Shown piece by piece: positions 26,301 to 35,497 of a DNA stretch of 64,000 nt (positions within the stretch are counted from its first letter, which is position 1; each line of letters starts with the position of its first letter). The position numbers were made by a program, and so were the translations under genes. The notes below the pieces were generated by a model, which saw only the letters and a list, made by a program, of their open reading frames with translations, did no database searches and was not told the DNA's origin. The DNA is from Acanthopleura granulata (lineage: Eukaryota > Mollusca > Polyplacophora > Chitonida > Chitonidae). The DNA lies in NCBI GenBank assembly GCA_016165875.1, contig JABBOT010000007.1, positions 14,909,997-14,973,996 of the forward strand, written 5' to 3'.

Positions 26301-27043
26301 TGTTTTTGTACAACTGTGGTGTGGAGATAGTGACTAGGCTGTGTACCCATTGAGTCTGCATGGTGATCAATAGAGACAAGGCTTTTCAGCGGCTGCTGGC
26401 CAGATTTACAACCAAATACTTGGTAATCTGGTGTGAAAATGGCTGTTTGGTTTTCACATTACTATCACACACCCACCAAATATTTACCTTTGCGGGCCCA
26501 TTCTGCCCAGATATTTCCATATAATTTCCCCCCACAGTGGAAGCCTGCATGGTGTATAGGGGTGTTTAAATAGCTGGACGTGCAATGTGGCTTATGCAGG
26601 TACATGAAAAGTTCAGCACTGGAGCATTTGTAATTGGTGTTCATTGTATATATTCATTACTGTATATACTATATTCCACTCTCTTAAAATGGACCCTGGG
26701 ACCCACACAAAATGATTAAAATATACAGTAGTTAAGAATTATATCAATAAATGAATTATGTATGGCCAGATTATTTTCTTAGGCCAACAGTATAAGGTTT
26801 TATTCTTCTAAAAAATGCTGAAGTGCTAGTATTTAAGTGCCCTGTCCAGGCTTTTATGGACAGACCTACTGTTGGACAGAGTGTCTTTGTCACTGGTCAC
26901 TTTGATGTTGTGTACAAAGATTAGATTAATAAGCATGCATATTTATAGATGCATTTAAGAGGTTTGGTTATAAGGGATGGATGAAGAGCATATTTGCATG
27001 TTTTTTTTTTTTTCTTCATAAAATCTCATTTCTTTTCCTGCAG
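23389..27043 (+). other. Ror intron 2 (3.7 kb)
   Basis: It is bounded by GTTAGT and TTTTCCTGCAG. It contains an AG-rich microsatellite (25228-25262) and an AAAC-type microsatellite (25868-25908). On the minus strand a 99-codon frame with protein-like composition lies at 25369-25668, overlapping a 206-codon frame at 24807-25427. Both are discussed in the findings; neither is a supported gene. Confidence 0.85.
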
Positions 27044-27150
27044 AATTTCCATTGTGAATTTGAGGCCAGAAGACTCTGGAAATTACACATGTATGGGCTA
27101 CAATCGCTTTGGCCAGGCCAGATCTACTGGAGAGTTGATTGTCAGAAACG
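27044..27150 (+). CDS. Ror: Ror coding exon 3: second part of Ig domain
   Basis: The exon follows TTTTCCTGCAG and ends at the donor GTAAGT (27151). It enters in phase 2 (completing Arg110) and leaves in phase 1. The 107 nt encode the C-terminal half of the Ig domain, with the hallmark DSGNYTC box: Asp120, Gly122, Tyr124 and the second core cysteine, Cys126, which should pair with Cys74. Asn123 forms a sequon (NYT). The last strand ends STGELIVRN, close to the STGVLFV ending of the ROR1 Ig domain. An intron inside the Ig fold at this place (W-to-C interval) is common in receptor genes. Confidence 0.93.
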
Positions 27151-28220
27151 GTAAGTAAAGACTCATAATTAGTTTGATTAAACAAGGACCTTGACAGAAA
27201 GAACATCAATGACATATCTCTGAATGGCACTGTGAAGTGATACTGACTTCTTCTACCAAAATCTTTATTATGTAGGAATTTAGGTTTAAGGTTGAATTCT
27301 TTAATAAGAGGATGTAGGGATTCAAGGGAAGGCAGGAAGAAATATTAACAAGCTGTCTGAAAAGCAGTTCGATCGGCAGGATAACTATTCAGCGGAAGGC
27401 ATTTGCCTAAAATTTTTTTTCTACTTTTTTTGCCAATTTGTACCAGTATTGTAGTGTTTAAATGGTTATTGCAGATTGGCTCACTCTGTGGATGCTCGCT
27501 GTTGCAGAAAGCCAGTATGCAATTCTGCTGATGCATTAGATCATTATGTGCCTCTTCCAAACACATACAGCTGTAATAAAAAGAAAAAAAAAAACAACAA
27601 AAAACGTTAACTCTAAAACAAAACTTTCCAATAATGGGAAAGAATGCTCAAAAACTAAACCTCTTTTACTTTGAAAATGGCAGACATTTTGCGTGCCATG
27701 ATTGGAATTTGGACTTCTACGAGCAACTTGATTGCTGTTTAAAAATTGCAATTTTCTTGATCAAACTTTAACTACATGAGGCCTGACTCATTGAAACAAT
27801 GACGCCAAGCAGATCCTTCAAGGTACTTCTGTCTAAAGTGAGAATTTTCAGCCAGAATTGCGCACGGATATTAGTCTTGATTGGGGTGAAATTTGTCCTT
27901 TCTTCTGCCTGCCATCACTGTTTGGAAATTGCGCGAAATCACAGCGATTAGGAGCTGTTAGTGATTGATACCACTAATGGGTGCTCCAAGACAAAAGTCC
28001 AGTGCTGCAAAAGTCCACAGACCAAATCAGATTTAATCTCTCCCACTGTTTTAATATAATTGTGATCAACTCCAGCTAAGCTGAGGAGGTGTGTTCAGAC
28101 AATCTCATCAGGGATTATAACATTTGAATGAGTTATTCGTCTCTCTTTGCAGGCAGGATGAGAGAAAAATCCTGCGGAAGATAAACTCTGATAATCATTA
28201 GCATCTCGTGTTTCTTTCAG
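27151..28220 (+). other. Ror intron 3 (1.07 kb)
   Basis: It is bounded by GTAAGT and TTTCTTTCAG. It holds an A-rich tract at 27577-27604 and nothing else I recognise. Confidence 0.9.
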
Positions 28221-28317
28221 AACCAAACCCAAATGCGGAAAGAACGGTAGCCATTGATCCATTCCCGAAAGGATTGCCCGGGTCTGATCATTATTCAAGA
28301 ACCAGTGATAATGATGA
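28221..28317 (+). CDS. Ror: Ror coding exon 4: linker between Ig domain and CRD
   Basis: The exon follows GTTTCTTTCAG and ends at the donor GTAAGT (28318). It enters in phase 1 (completing Glu146) and leaves in phase 2 (Asp178 split). Its 97 nt encode a hydrophilic linker, from PNPNAERTVA to HYSRTSDNDD. It has no cysteine or domain. In ROR1 the equivalent stretch between Ig and CRD (PPPTASPGYSDEYEEDGFC) is also acidic and low in complexity. The exon is supported by both splice signals and by in-frame joining to exons 3 and 5; its sequence alone would not identify it. Confidence 0.85.
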
Positions 28318-31300
28318 GTAAGTCTAAGGCACTGGGCTTCTTTCAGCTGAATTTATATAGTCTTTTGGGGGGGGAGAGGGGGGAATTTGGGAGAGGATTT
28401 GAGGCGAAGTGGTTTCTCTTCGTGTTCTGTGGGAGGTATGTTGGGATTGTGACTGGTCTGGTTTTACCATTGAATTTCCACTTTTTCTACAATTGCAGGC
28501 ATAGTATCTGGCACAAAATAAGCTCATTTTCTTTGTCCTTCATTTCATTTTCTTCCTCACATGTAGAGGAATGCCTCTGAATATTTATACAGGACCGTGT
28601 TGATTCATAGCAAATTGTAGAATGATTTCTGTCATGTGTGTGCTTGCCTCTGTCCTTAAAAATGAGAGATGAGGTAAATTTACTTGGCTGTCATTTAGCA
28701 TTCGACGTTTTTTTCCAGAAGGAAAAAAAAAAGGCAATGTTAAGGATGAAATTTGATGCAGGCAGACTTGTCAGAAAGTAGTGTGAAAGGTCAATATAAA
28801 TTGAAAAGAAAACTGTTCTAGTGCCAAGCCTGTATTCATGTGGTGTGAGTTGGACAAGACAAGCAGCCTGCATGCATATTATTCTCTGGGAGACGGTGTA
28901 AACGTGGTATTCCCTCTTGCTGCCTGGATGGTGCTCTATCTGACTGCCTCTAATGTGTCAACTTCATCTGCCTTTATGGTGTTCTCTTGGGGTTCTGGCA
29001 TTCTCTCAAGCAATCTGTGTGGTGTTCTCTCTAATTGCTGGCTAAATGTTTGGTGTTCTCTCAAGCAGCCTGTATGGTGTTCTCTAGGTCTGCTGGCTTG
29101 GTGGTCTCTCCAGCAGCCTGTATGGTGTTCTCTCCTACTGCTGGCTTGGTGTTCTCTCAAGCAGCCTGCATGGTGTTCTCTCCGAGTGCTGGCTTGGTGT
29201 TCTCCCGTGCTACCCACATGGTGTTCTCTTAGGCTGCTGGCTTGATGTTCCCTCAGGCTGTCCTAACTTCCCACACCTGTCAGTCACTCAGCAGCTGAAG
29301 TACGAGGTCATCAAGTATACACTTATGTGGAAGGTTTTTGGCCAGCGGCTATTCCTCTGACAGCATTAAGCACCTCATTTAATGCTTCCTGGAAAAAGTA
29401 TGCGTTTCAGCATAGCTGAAGTCTAGATTGCTTCAGTCACCTTTGTGCAGATTTAGGTTGTTGGAATCTCAATCTAGAAGTGAGCTTACATTTTCTTGAT
29501 ACTTCAGACACTGTTGGCAAATTGCTTGATGGATTGCAACTGATTTTTTGTCACAAATAACTAAGGAAAATTTAATTAACTCCTGTCAGAACTGGTGAAG
29601 ATCATGAGTTCCTGATTACATATATCACCACGAGAATAACATTTTCTGACCAGTTGTTGTTGACTGTAGCATATATTCAGGGTGTAAAGAGACAATTCCA
29701 CAGTGTGTGATGGACATTATTTAACTGTCATGACTGGCAGGGGTTGTTTTTGCACCTCTGTAATCTTCCTGTGACTTCTGATAATAACAAGTTCTCGGGG
29801 TGCAGTGGACTGCTTGCTTATAATTAAAGTTTCAGATATCACATCACCGATGTGACGAACAGAAAGTTTGTTAATTAATGATATACTGTAACAAAGAGGC
29901 AAGGATAGTTCGACCTCAGGTTGAACTTCTGGGTAATGTTGTATCACACATCATAACTGCTGTTGAATCAATTCTCTTCTTGTTAATGAAGCTGGCAAGT
30001 TGAAGGGTTAGAACTGTGTTGCATAAGCAGTGTATGGTATGACAAGTCAAGTCAGCAGACAGTAAACAAGAAGGGTTTATTCTGGTTGACCATCAAATGC
30101 CTCTTGTAAAGAGACATGGTGATGGTGTTATTTGTGTTTTGTCACTTTGTCAGATCAGAATGACCTGGCCCTCAGGTGTTTTTGAAGCAAGCAGTGCAAG
30201 ACCTGACAGCCCTCCTGGATCTCTCAGTTCTCTCTGTCTCTCTCACTGTAGGCCTTTATTTCTTCATAAAGCCATGTCATTCCCCCCCCCCCCCCCGCTC
30301 TCCTCGTTGTTAATAGACCAGAGCCAGGGGTATTACAATTTCCAGGATATAAACTCAATTCACTTATTTCTCAGAACTTCAATGGCCTCAATTACAGGTG
30401 AACTGACGAGGCTGCTGCAATCGCAGTGTGCCATATGATTTAAAATTCATCTCTCCAATTTTACTAGACAGCCCTTTGATGTGAAATGCCGTGGCTCAAG
30501 TGTAGGAGACATGACAAATAGCCAGGACTTTTTTTTTCCCTCTCTTTCTCTTTCTCTTCAACTGATTACAATTTCTCAGGGTTGTTTTTACCATAGCCAC
30601 CCATCTCCCCTAAGGGCGATAAAGGCGAGGTTATTACATGATCAGTCAAGACATTTATTTGCCAGGTTATGCTAGCATCCCTCTTCGGAAAGGCGCTTTT
30701 TTAATGGCCTAATTTTCCGGTTGTATCATAATTGCAAATCTTTATTGAATACTCTGTTGGGAGAAATTTATTCCTCCATCATTAAATGGAGGCTTGTGAG
30801 AAGGGTGTTTTGTGGCCAGTGCTGGCGATCTAATTGGCAAGGGCCTGACATTTGCCACAGTGCCACACAACCATTGCAATTGTCCAAAGCTGCTGACTTG
30901 GTAGTAGGGGGGAGGCCTTAAATTCAGCTGCGATGAAAGTATCTGCATTGTAACCGGCTGCTAACTGCACAGGCATTTCCTGATTGAATGTGACTCTCGG
31001 CTCATACACATACTCAATTAATGGCAGGGTTTAGGGGTGCCATGGCCTACATGGACTCACAAATAATCACTCAAGGGTGGGTGTACAGCACCCCGGGGTG
31101 ATTGGCTGGGGGAAGGGGGTGGCAATAACTGACAGCAGAAAGAGTGGGGGGAGATGATGGTCCCTGACTGCAGGACGGTGTCTATTGCAGCGTCATCACG
31201 CCACTGGTGCGGATTTCTTGTGCCAGCGTCTTGACAGAACCGTAATTATTCCCCCCTCATATATGTCAGTAGGCCTTGATAAACATCACAAGTTGTACTG

Positions 31301-31760
31301 CTTTATGATGCTTGTGCTAACACTTGTACAACTTCTTCAGTCGATTTGATTCTCTCCAAGATGTGCTATATGGGTTCATTTGTATCACCATTACTGGTCT
31401 CTATCATACAGTTGATGTCCCAGAGCTAAATTAAATACCAGCCATTAAGTACCATATACCATCTCAGTTGGAATCATATCTTTGTAGTGTGTTTTTTGTC
31501 TTGTGCATGGAATTGATTATAGTGTTAAATAAATGTGTTGCTTTCATGTTGGAAGCGTTCATCAGAAAATCATATGATCATCTAATGAAAATGGTCTTAT
31601 TGATTCGTGAACCATTTTAAAGATGGTCGATTGCACATGTGATAGTGATAATGTTGATGTTCTTCAGTGTGGCTTTGCAAGCCTTTTATTATCTGGACAC
31701 AGTATTCATGATTGTGTGTGTATGAAGAAGGCGTATCATAGTTCTCTGTTATTGTTACAG
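28318..31760 (+). other. Ror intron 4 (3.4 kb)
   Basis: It is bounded by GTAAGT and TTGTTACAG. It includes a 48-bp minisatellite (28925-29260, listed separately) and a run of 15 cytosines (30282-30296). No nested exon is evident. Confidence 0.9.
28925..29260. repeat. 48-bp minisatellite with 24-bp half-units in Ror intron 4
   Basis: CTGGCTTG recurs at 29093, 29141, 29189 and 29237, exactly 48 bases apart, with an earlier related copy 55 bases upstream. Each unit has two TGGTGTTCTCTC half-units, one followed by AAGCAGCCTG. Because 48 is divisible by three, the frame stays open across the array, giving a Trp-Cys-Ser-Leu repeat on the plus strand and an open frame on the minus strand. It lies inside a well-bounded intron, so I read it as noncoding DNA. 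Confidence 0.85.
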
Positions 31761-31897
31761 TCGCAGAACCCCAGGGTATAACAGTGCTGGCTTTTGTCAG
31801 CCTTATAGAGGAGCGACATGTTCCAAATTTGTGGGCAACAAGAGCATATTTGTCACCTCCAGAACTATGCAAAATAGCAATGAACAACGTTTTATAG
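31761..31897 (+). CDS. Ror: Ror coding exon 5: start of Frizzled-type CRD
   Basis: The exon follows TATTGTTACAG and ends at GTAAGT (31898), phase 2 in (Asp178) and phase 1 out (Ala224). The 137 nt encode GFCQPYRGATCSKFVGN, nearly identical in pattern to the vertebrate ROR motif GFCQPYRGIACARFIGN. This is the clearest extracellular family marker. It supplies the first two CRD cysteines, Cys190 and Cys198, and a sequon at Asn204 (NKS). The CRD is the Wnt-binding module shared with Frizzled, Smoothened and MuSK. Confidence 0.96.
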
Positions 31898-33073
31898 GTA
31901 AGTTGGAAAGGCAGATTTAATGGTTGGTTTTTGAAGTCTTTGGACTAGTATACATACTGTACATTTAAAATGTTATGGTTTTATCAGTACTAGTTGTGAT
32001 GGAGTAAGATAGTACATTTTTGATAGCAAATTGTATTTGTGAAAAAAAGAGCATGTAGACCATTTATTTTAGCACATATTTACATGAAGGTGCTTGATAT
32101 GATATCCAGTTTTAGAAATTATGCCTAATCCTCAGTATAAATGTTGTCACATTTCTATTGTTGTGGCTGGGTGTGTCTACAAACGGATGTCTGTCTCAGA
32201 GATTGTGCATTGGTGCACATTAAGGATGAATGATGGGAGTGACAATTTGAATTAGATTAGGTTGTAATCAACCCTTAACACTCTAATGTGAAAATCCACA
32301 AGTAGAAATTATCCTGTCATGTTTTGGTAAATCCGGCCTGGCACTGATTGCAGAGTACAGTTGCACTTAATTACCCCAAGCCCTCCCTGGCGTGGTGATG
32401 ACCATTGGCTTCTATCGCACACGCTTGTAAGGCACGTTCACAAATACCACCAGACTTTTTACGTTGGAAATGTCATATGAATAATAATTGGATTGATTTT
32501 TCCTGGAGTTATGGAATCAAAATTTGTCTCCTGTATTTCACTGTGATGATAGGTTCTGCTGGGTAACTTGATTAGGCCTTGCAAAGGATGCCAGGGATCG
32601 CCTGTCAGTGACGGCCAATGGCGTGCCCATTAGCTAGCTCCCTGGGCATTACTCTGCCCATCCGTCATGTGCTCACTGCATTCATCCAGATCAACGACAG
32701 CTTATATTCAAACCCTTACCTCCAGATAATGCGTCGTGAAAAAAAAAATTAAAGAAACGAAAAAAGAAAGAAACATGTAGTTTGCAAGGAACTTGCAAGT
32801 CAATTGGATTCTAACACCTGAGAACCAGGGTTGAGTGGATATGTAAGTGATAGCTTGTACATGTATTCCCCAGTGACTTTCATGCATGTATACTTCAGTG
32901 TAAACTTTCTCCACCACATGGGAGTGTGAACATCTCATCTTGTATACCTGTCCGGAACATATGTATTATTAAACTGCATGTCAGGGGATATTAAAGTCTC
33001 TATCGAGCATCTCCTAAATGCTTAAGGGGCAATTTATATAATATTTACAGCAATGCTCTCCTTGGTTTTTCAG
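31898..33073 (+). other. Ror intron 5 (1.2 kb)
   Basis: It is bounded by GTAAGT and GGTTTTTCAG. No repeat or open frame of note is visible apart from a short A-rich stretch near 32738-32770. Confidence 0.9.
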
Positions 33074-33274
33074 CTGCGTTCACGATAATGAGCAAGTTAT
33101 CCAAGAGCTGCCACGAATATGCAATTCCCTCCCTTTGTTATCATGCCTTCCCTTTGTGTGATGACCAAGGTGGGCAACAGAGACCAAGAAAGATATGCAA
33201 GGAAGAGTGTGAGATTCTGGAGAACAAGATATGCCGGGAAGATTATATTAGGGCGAAGGAATACCCGTTGATCG
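33074..33274 (+). CDS. Ror: Ror coding exon 6: core of Frizzled-type CRD
   Basis: The exon follows GGTTTTTCAG and ends at the donor GTAAGG (33275); both introns are phase 1. The 201 nt encode residues 224-291 with six CRD cysteines: 236, 245, 252, 265, 269 and 277. The stretch AIPSLCYHAFPLCD matches the ROR pattern AIPSLCHYAFPYCD, and CKEECEILENKIC matches CRDECEILENVLC. A basic, glutamine-rich insert (QGGQQRPRK, 255-263) replaces the shorter loop seen in vertebrates. A 248-base intron with no feature of note follows. Confidence 0.97.
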
Positions 33275-33522
33275 GTAAGGGAATTATATATCAGTCAATC
33301 ATAGTGTCAGCTATAGTAAAATATTAAAAGACCCTTCTGATTTCAGACCATGCCTGTATTTTGATGTGAAGATTCTCTGTATTTTACAATTAGGCATTAA
33401 ATTTACTTTACCACAGTTTTCAAAATCATTTCTTGTTACACAGAATGGGGCCAAATTCGAATATACTCCATTAGGGTGTATGTATATCATTTCTTACTGA
33501 TGAAATTTTTCTCACTTTGCAG

Positions 33523-33672
33523 TGAATCAGCTGGTGTTACCAAATTGTGCAGAGCTTCCAGAGCCTGGCACTGCGGAGGCCCAGACCTGTATTCGTCTAG
33601 GGGTACCAGGGGTTCCAAGAGGAAGATATCCTGGCGGTACTGGTGGAGGTGCACACTTCATCCCTGGTCAAG
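33523..33672 (+). CDS. Ror: Ror coding exon 7: end of CRD and glycine-rich linker
   Basis: The exon follows TCACTTTGCAG, phase 1 in and out. It encodes residues 291-341, with the last two CRD cysteines, Cys299 (LPNC) and Cys313, completing the set of ten. A linker rich in Gly and Pro (GVPRGRYPGGTGGGAHFIPG) follows and is longer than the vertebrate one. The donor is ambiguous. GTAAAG at 33673 and GTAATT at 33679 are six bases apart and keep the same phase, so use of the second adds Gly-Lys before the kringle. I annotate the first because it gives the shorter linker; RNA would be needed to choose. The intron to 33842 is only about 170 bases. Confidence 0.93.
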
Positions 33673-33842
33673 GTAAAGGTAATTAAATTTTCAAGAACCT
33701 CAAATAACCGGAGTAAACCTGGATGGGAGTTGTTGATCAGTGTCAATTAAAGTACAAAATATGGCACCTGTGGTTCAGAATTTATGTGTTTGTTTGGATC
33801 ATTTTTGATCTGTTATTGTATTCTCCTTGGATTTGTTCACAG

Positions 33843-33995
33843 GTGGCAAACAGATGAAAAACTGCTACAATGGCACAGGTGAACATTACAAGGGGACAGT
33901 GAACAGGACTAAGTCTGGTTACCCCTGTCAGCCTTGGACAAAAAACCTACCTGCTGAGGTGTTTAAGCAGTCTGCCGCCTACAGAGCCTTAGTCG
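33843..33995 (+). CDS. Ror: Ror coding exon 8: first part of kringle domain
   Basis: The exon follows GATTTGTTCACAG and ends at GTAAGC (33996), phase 1 in and out, 153 nt for residues 341-392. It encodes the first half of a kringle: KNCYNGTGEHYKGTVNRTKSG followed by YPCQPW, matching CYNSTGVDYRGTVSVTKSG and RQCQPW of ROR1. Kringle cysteines 348 and 369 are here. Sequons lie at Asn350 (NGT) and Asn361 (NRT). The kringle next to the CRD is characteristic of RORs among animal receptor kinases. Confidence 0.96.
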
Positions 33996-34486
33996 GTAAG
34001 CAAATGCTAAAACTGTAATAACTTTAATAAAAGAAACCCTTGATCCTTTTAAAGTGTTGTAAAGATGTTTTATTCAGGTATTTTAAAACCCCTTTAACCG
34101 CATGAACATCATTGTTATGAGAAACTTGTTTGGCAAGAATTTTAATATTCTTTGTAAAGCAATATGTGTTCTTCTGCTTGGAAAAGTAATCTCAAAGCTA
34201 ATACAGAAATTAATGAGGTAAAGAGATTGCTTATTGGTTGATCGAACCAAACACAGGTAAATTTGTAACAGTGGTTATGTAGAAATGTGCCATATGGGGT
34301 CATTGTTAGCATGCGTCCAAAAACATGCTTGAACATTGCTTCGATATCAAACCCTCAAAGGATTACTTGAATGACATTGAAGATTCAGCAGTCCTATACA
34401 TTTATACTCTTTGTCAAAAGATTGATCCTCATGAACATATGATTTCGACAAAAAATTTCATGGTTTCCATTGTTCTACTTGTCAAG
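33996..34486 (+). other. Ror intron 8 (0.49 kb)
   Basis: It is bounded by GTAAGC and CTACTTGTCAAG. The acceptor ends in AAG, weaker than the CAG of its neighbours, but the in-frame kringle joining fixes it. It holds nothing else of note. Confidence 0.9.
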
Positions 34487-34588
34487 GTCACAACTACTGC
34501 CGCAATCCTGGAAATGTGGAAGATGGACCTTGGTGTTTCACTACCAATAAGGATGTCCAGAAAGAACTGTGCAATATTCCAGTCTGTG
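34487..34588 (+). CDS. Ror: Ror coding exon 9: second part of kringle domain
   Basis: The exon follows CTACTTGTCAAG and ends at GTAAGT (34589), phase 1 in and out, 102 nt for residues 392-426. It encodes [20 protein letters not shown] followed by LCNIPVC, the kringle C-terminal half. The match to ROR1 (GHSYCRNPGN, APWCFT, LCDIPAC) is close. Cysteines 396, 408, 420 and 425 complete the six of the kringle (348-425). The phase 1-1 bounds of exons 8 and 9 together make the kringle a symmetrical module of the type moved by exon shuffling. Confidence 0.96.
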
Positions 34589-35497
34589 GTAAGTATTGTC
34601 TATCTTGATGGCCAGAGAGACAGAGGCTGAAATTATGGCACTCTGCAGTTAGGACATACTTAAGCCCAGTGCTTATAGACTAATCAAATTAAGCTGGATA
34701 CATCCACGTATAGCTGACATAAGACTTAAGACTGTGCAGTAGATAGCTATACCTTATTAAAAATCAACGCGGACTAATCTCTAGGATATCCGCGGTGAAA
34801 AAAGAAGAGCAGCAGACAGGATTAATGTGTCTGGGTAGCTCCAGCATCCCCAGCGGCAGTAAGTCCCCCGAATTAACCTGAGTTGGCAGCTTGTATCTGT
34901 CTGGTCCAATCGTAGGAACTATTGTTACAGTGATGGTGGTAAATAGATTGGCTGCTTTCACCTCTGTGACGTTAGTTGTGTTGCTGCCAAAACCTGTGTA
35001 GTAATGCTCTACACACATCGTGTTCAGTTCACTTAAGTTGGTAGATTTCAAGGACCTGTTAAGTTCTCGGGATTTTAGAGGTAAGAAATGTGTAAAATTA
35101 TATATGTAACAAATTATAGTTTTTGAAATTGAAAAGTATTTACCCCCAAATGCGTGCCCAAAATCACTTTTTAGCGGGAATGAAAGCGGTAATACATTAC
35201 TCTTCGTGCTGAAAACTTCCTTTTGTCAGTTAAAAATAAAACCAAAAAAAAAACAAAAAAAACCCCACACTAAACACCATCCTAAGATAAATAAAAGTGA
35301 AGCAACCAAACAAAACGGGTAACTCAAGCATGGAGGAAATTTAAAGTGAACTACAAAAGGTGTAGGTCATTTTGGCTGCTAAACTTTAAAACATGTAAAT
35401 CTGTGACTTTTGATACTTGCTGGTGACTTTTCATGACTTACCTATGAGGACAAAAGTACTTTATAATTAGCCATGCGTTTTGATTTCTATTTTGCAG
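34589..35497 (+). other. Ror intron 9 (0.9 kb)
   Basis: It is bounded by GTAAGT and TTCTATTTTGCAG. It contains a minus-strand open frame of about 95 codons (34764-35051) discussed in the findings. A donor-like AGGTAAGAA lies at 35079-35087 on the plus strand, but no ROR-like frame leads into it. Confidence 0.88.

Noticed and set aside
28838..29245. Repeat protein of 135 residues (Trp-Cys-Ser-Leu repeats)
   Set aside because: It is fully explained by a 48-bp minisatellite inside a Ror intron; the unit length, a multiple of three, keeps the frame open.
35005..35080. Extra Ror exon ending at the donor-like AGGTAAGAA (35079)
   Set aside because: The only open plus-strand frame leading to it begins at a stop at 35002 with no good acceptor. 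Exons 9 and 10 already join in phase at a point conserved in the ROR family.
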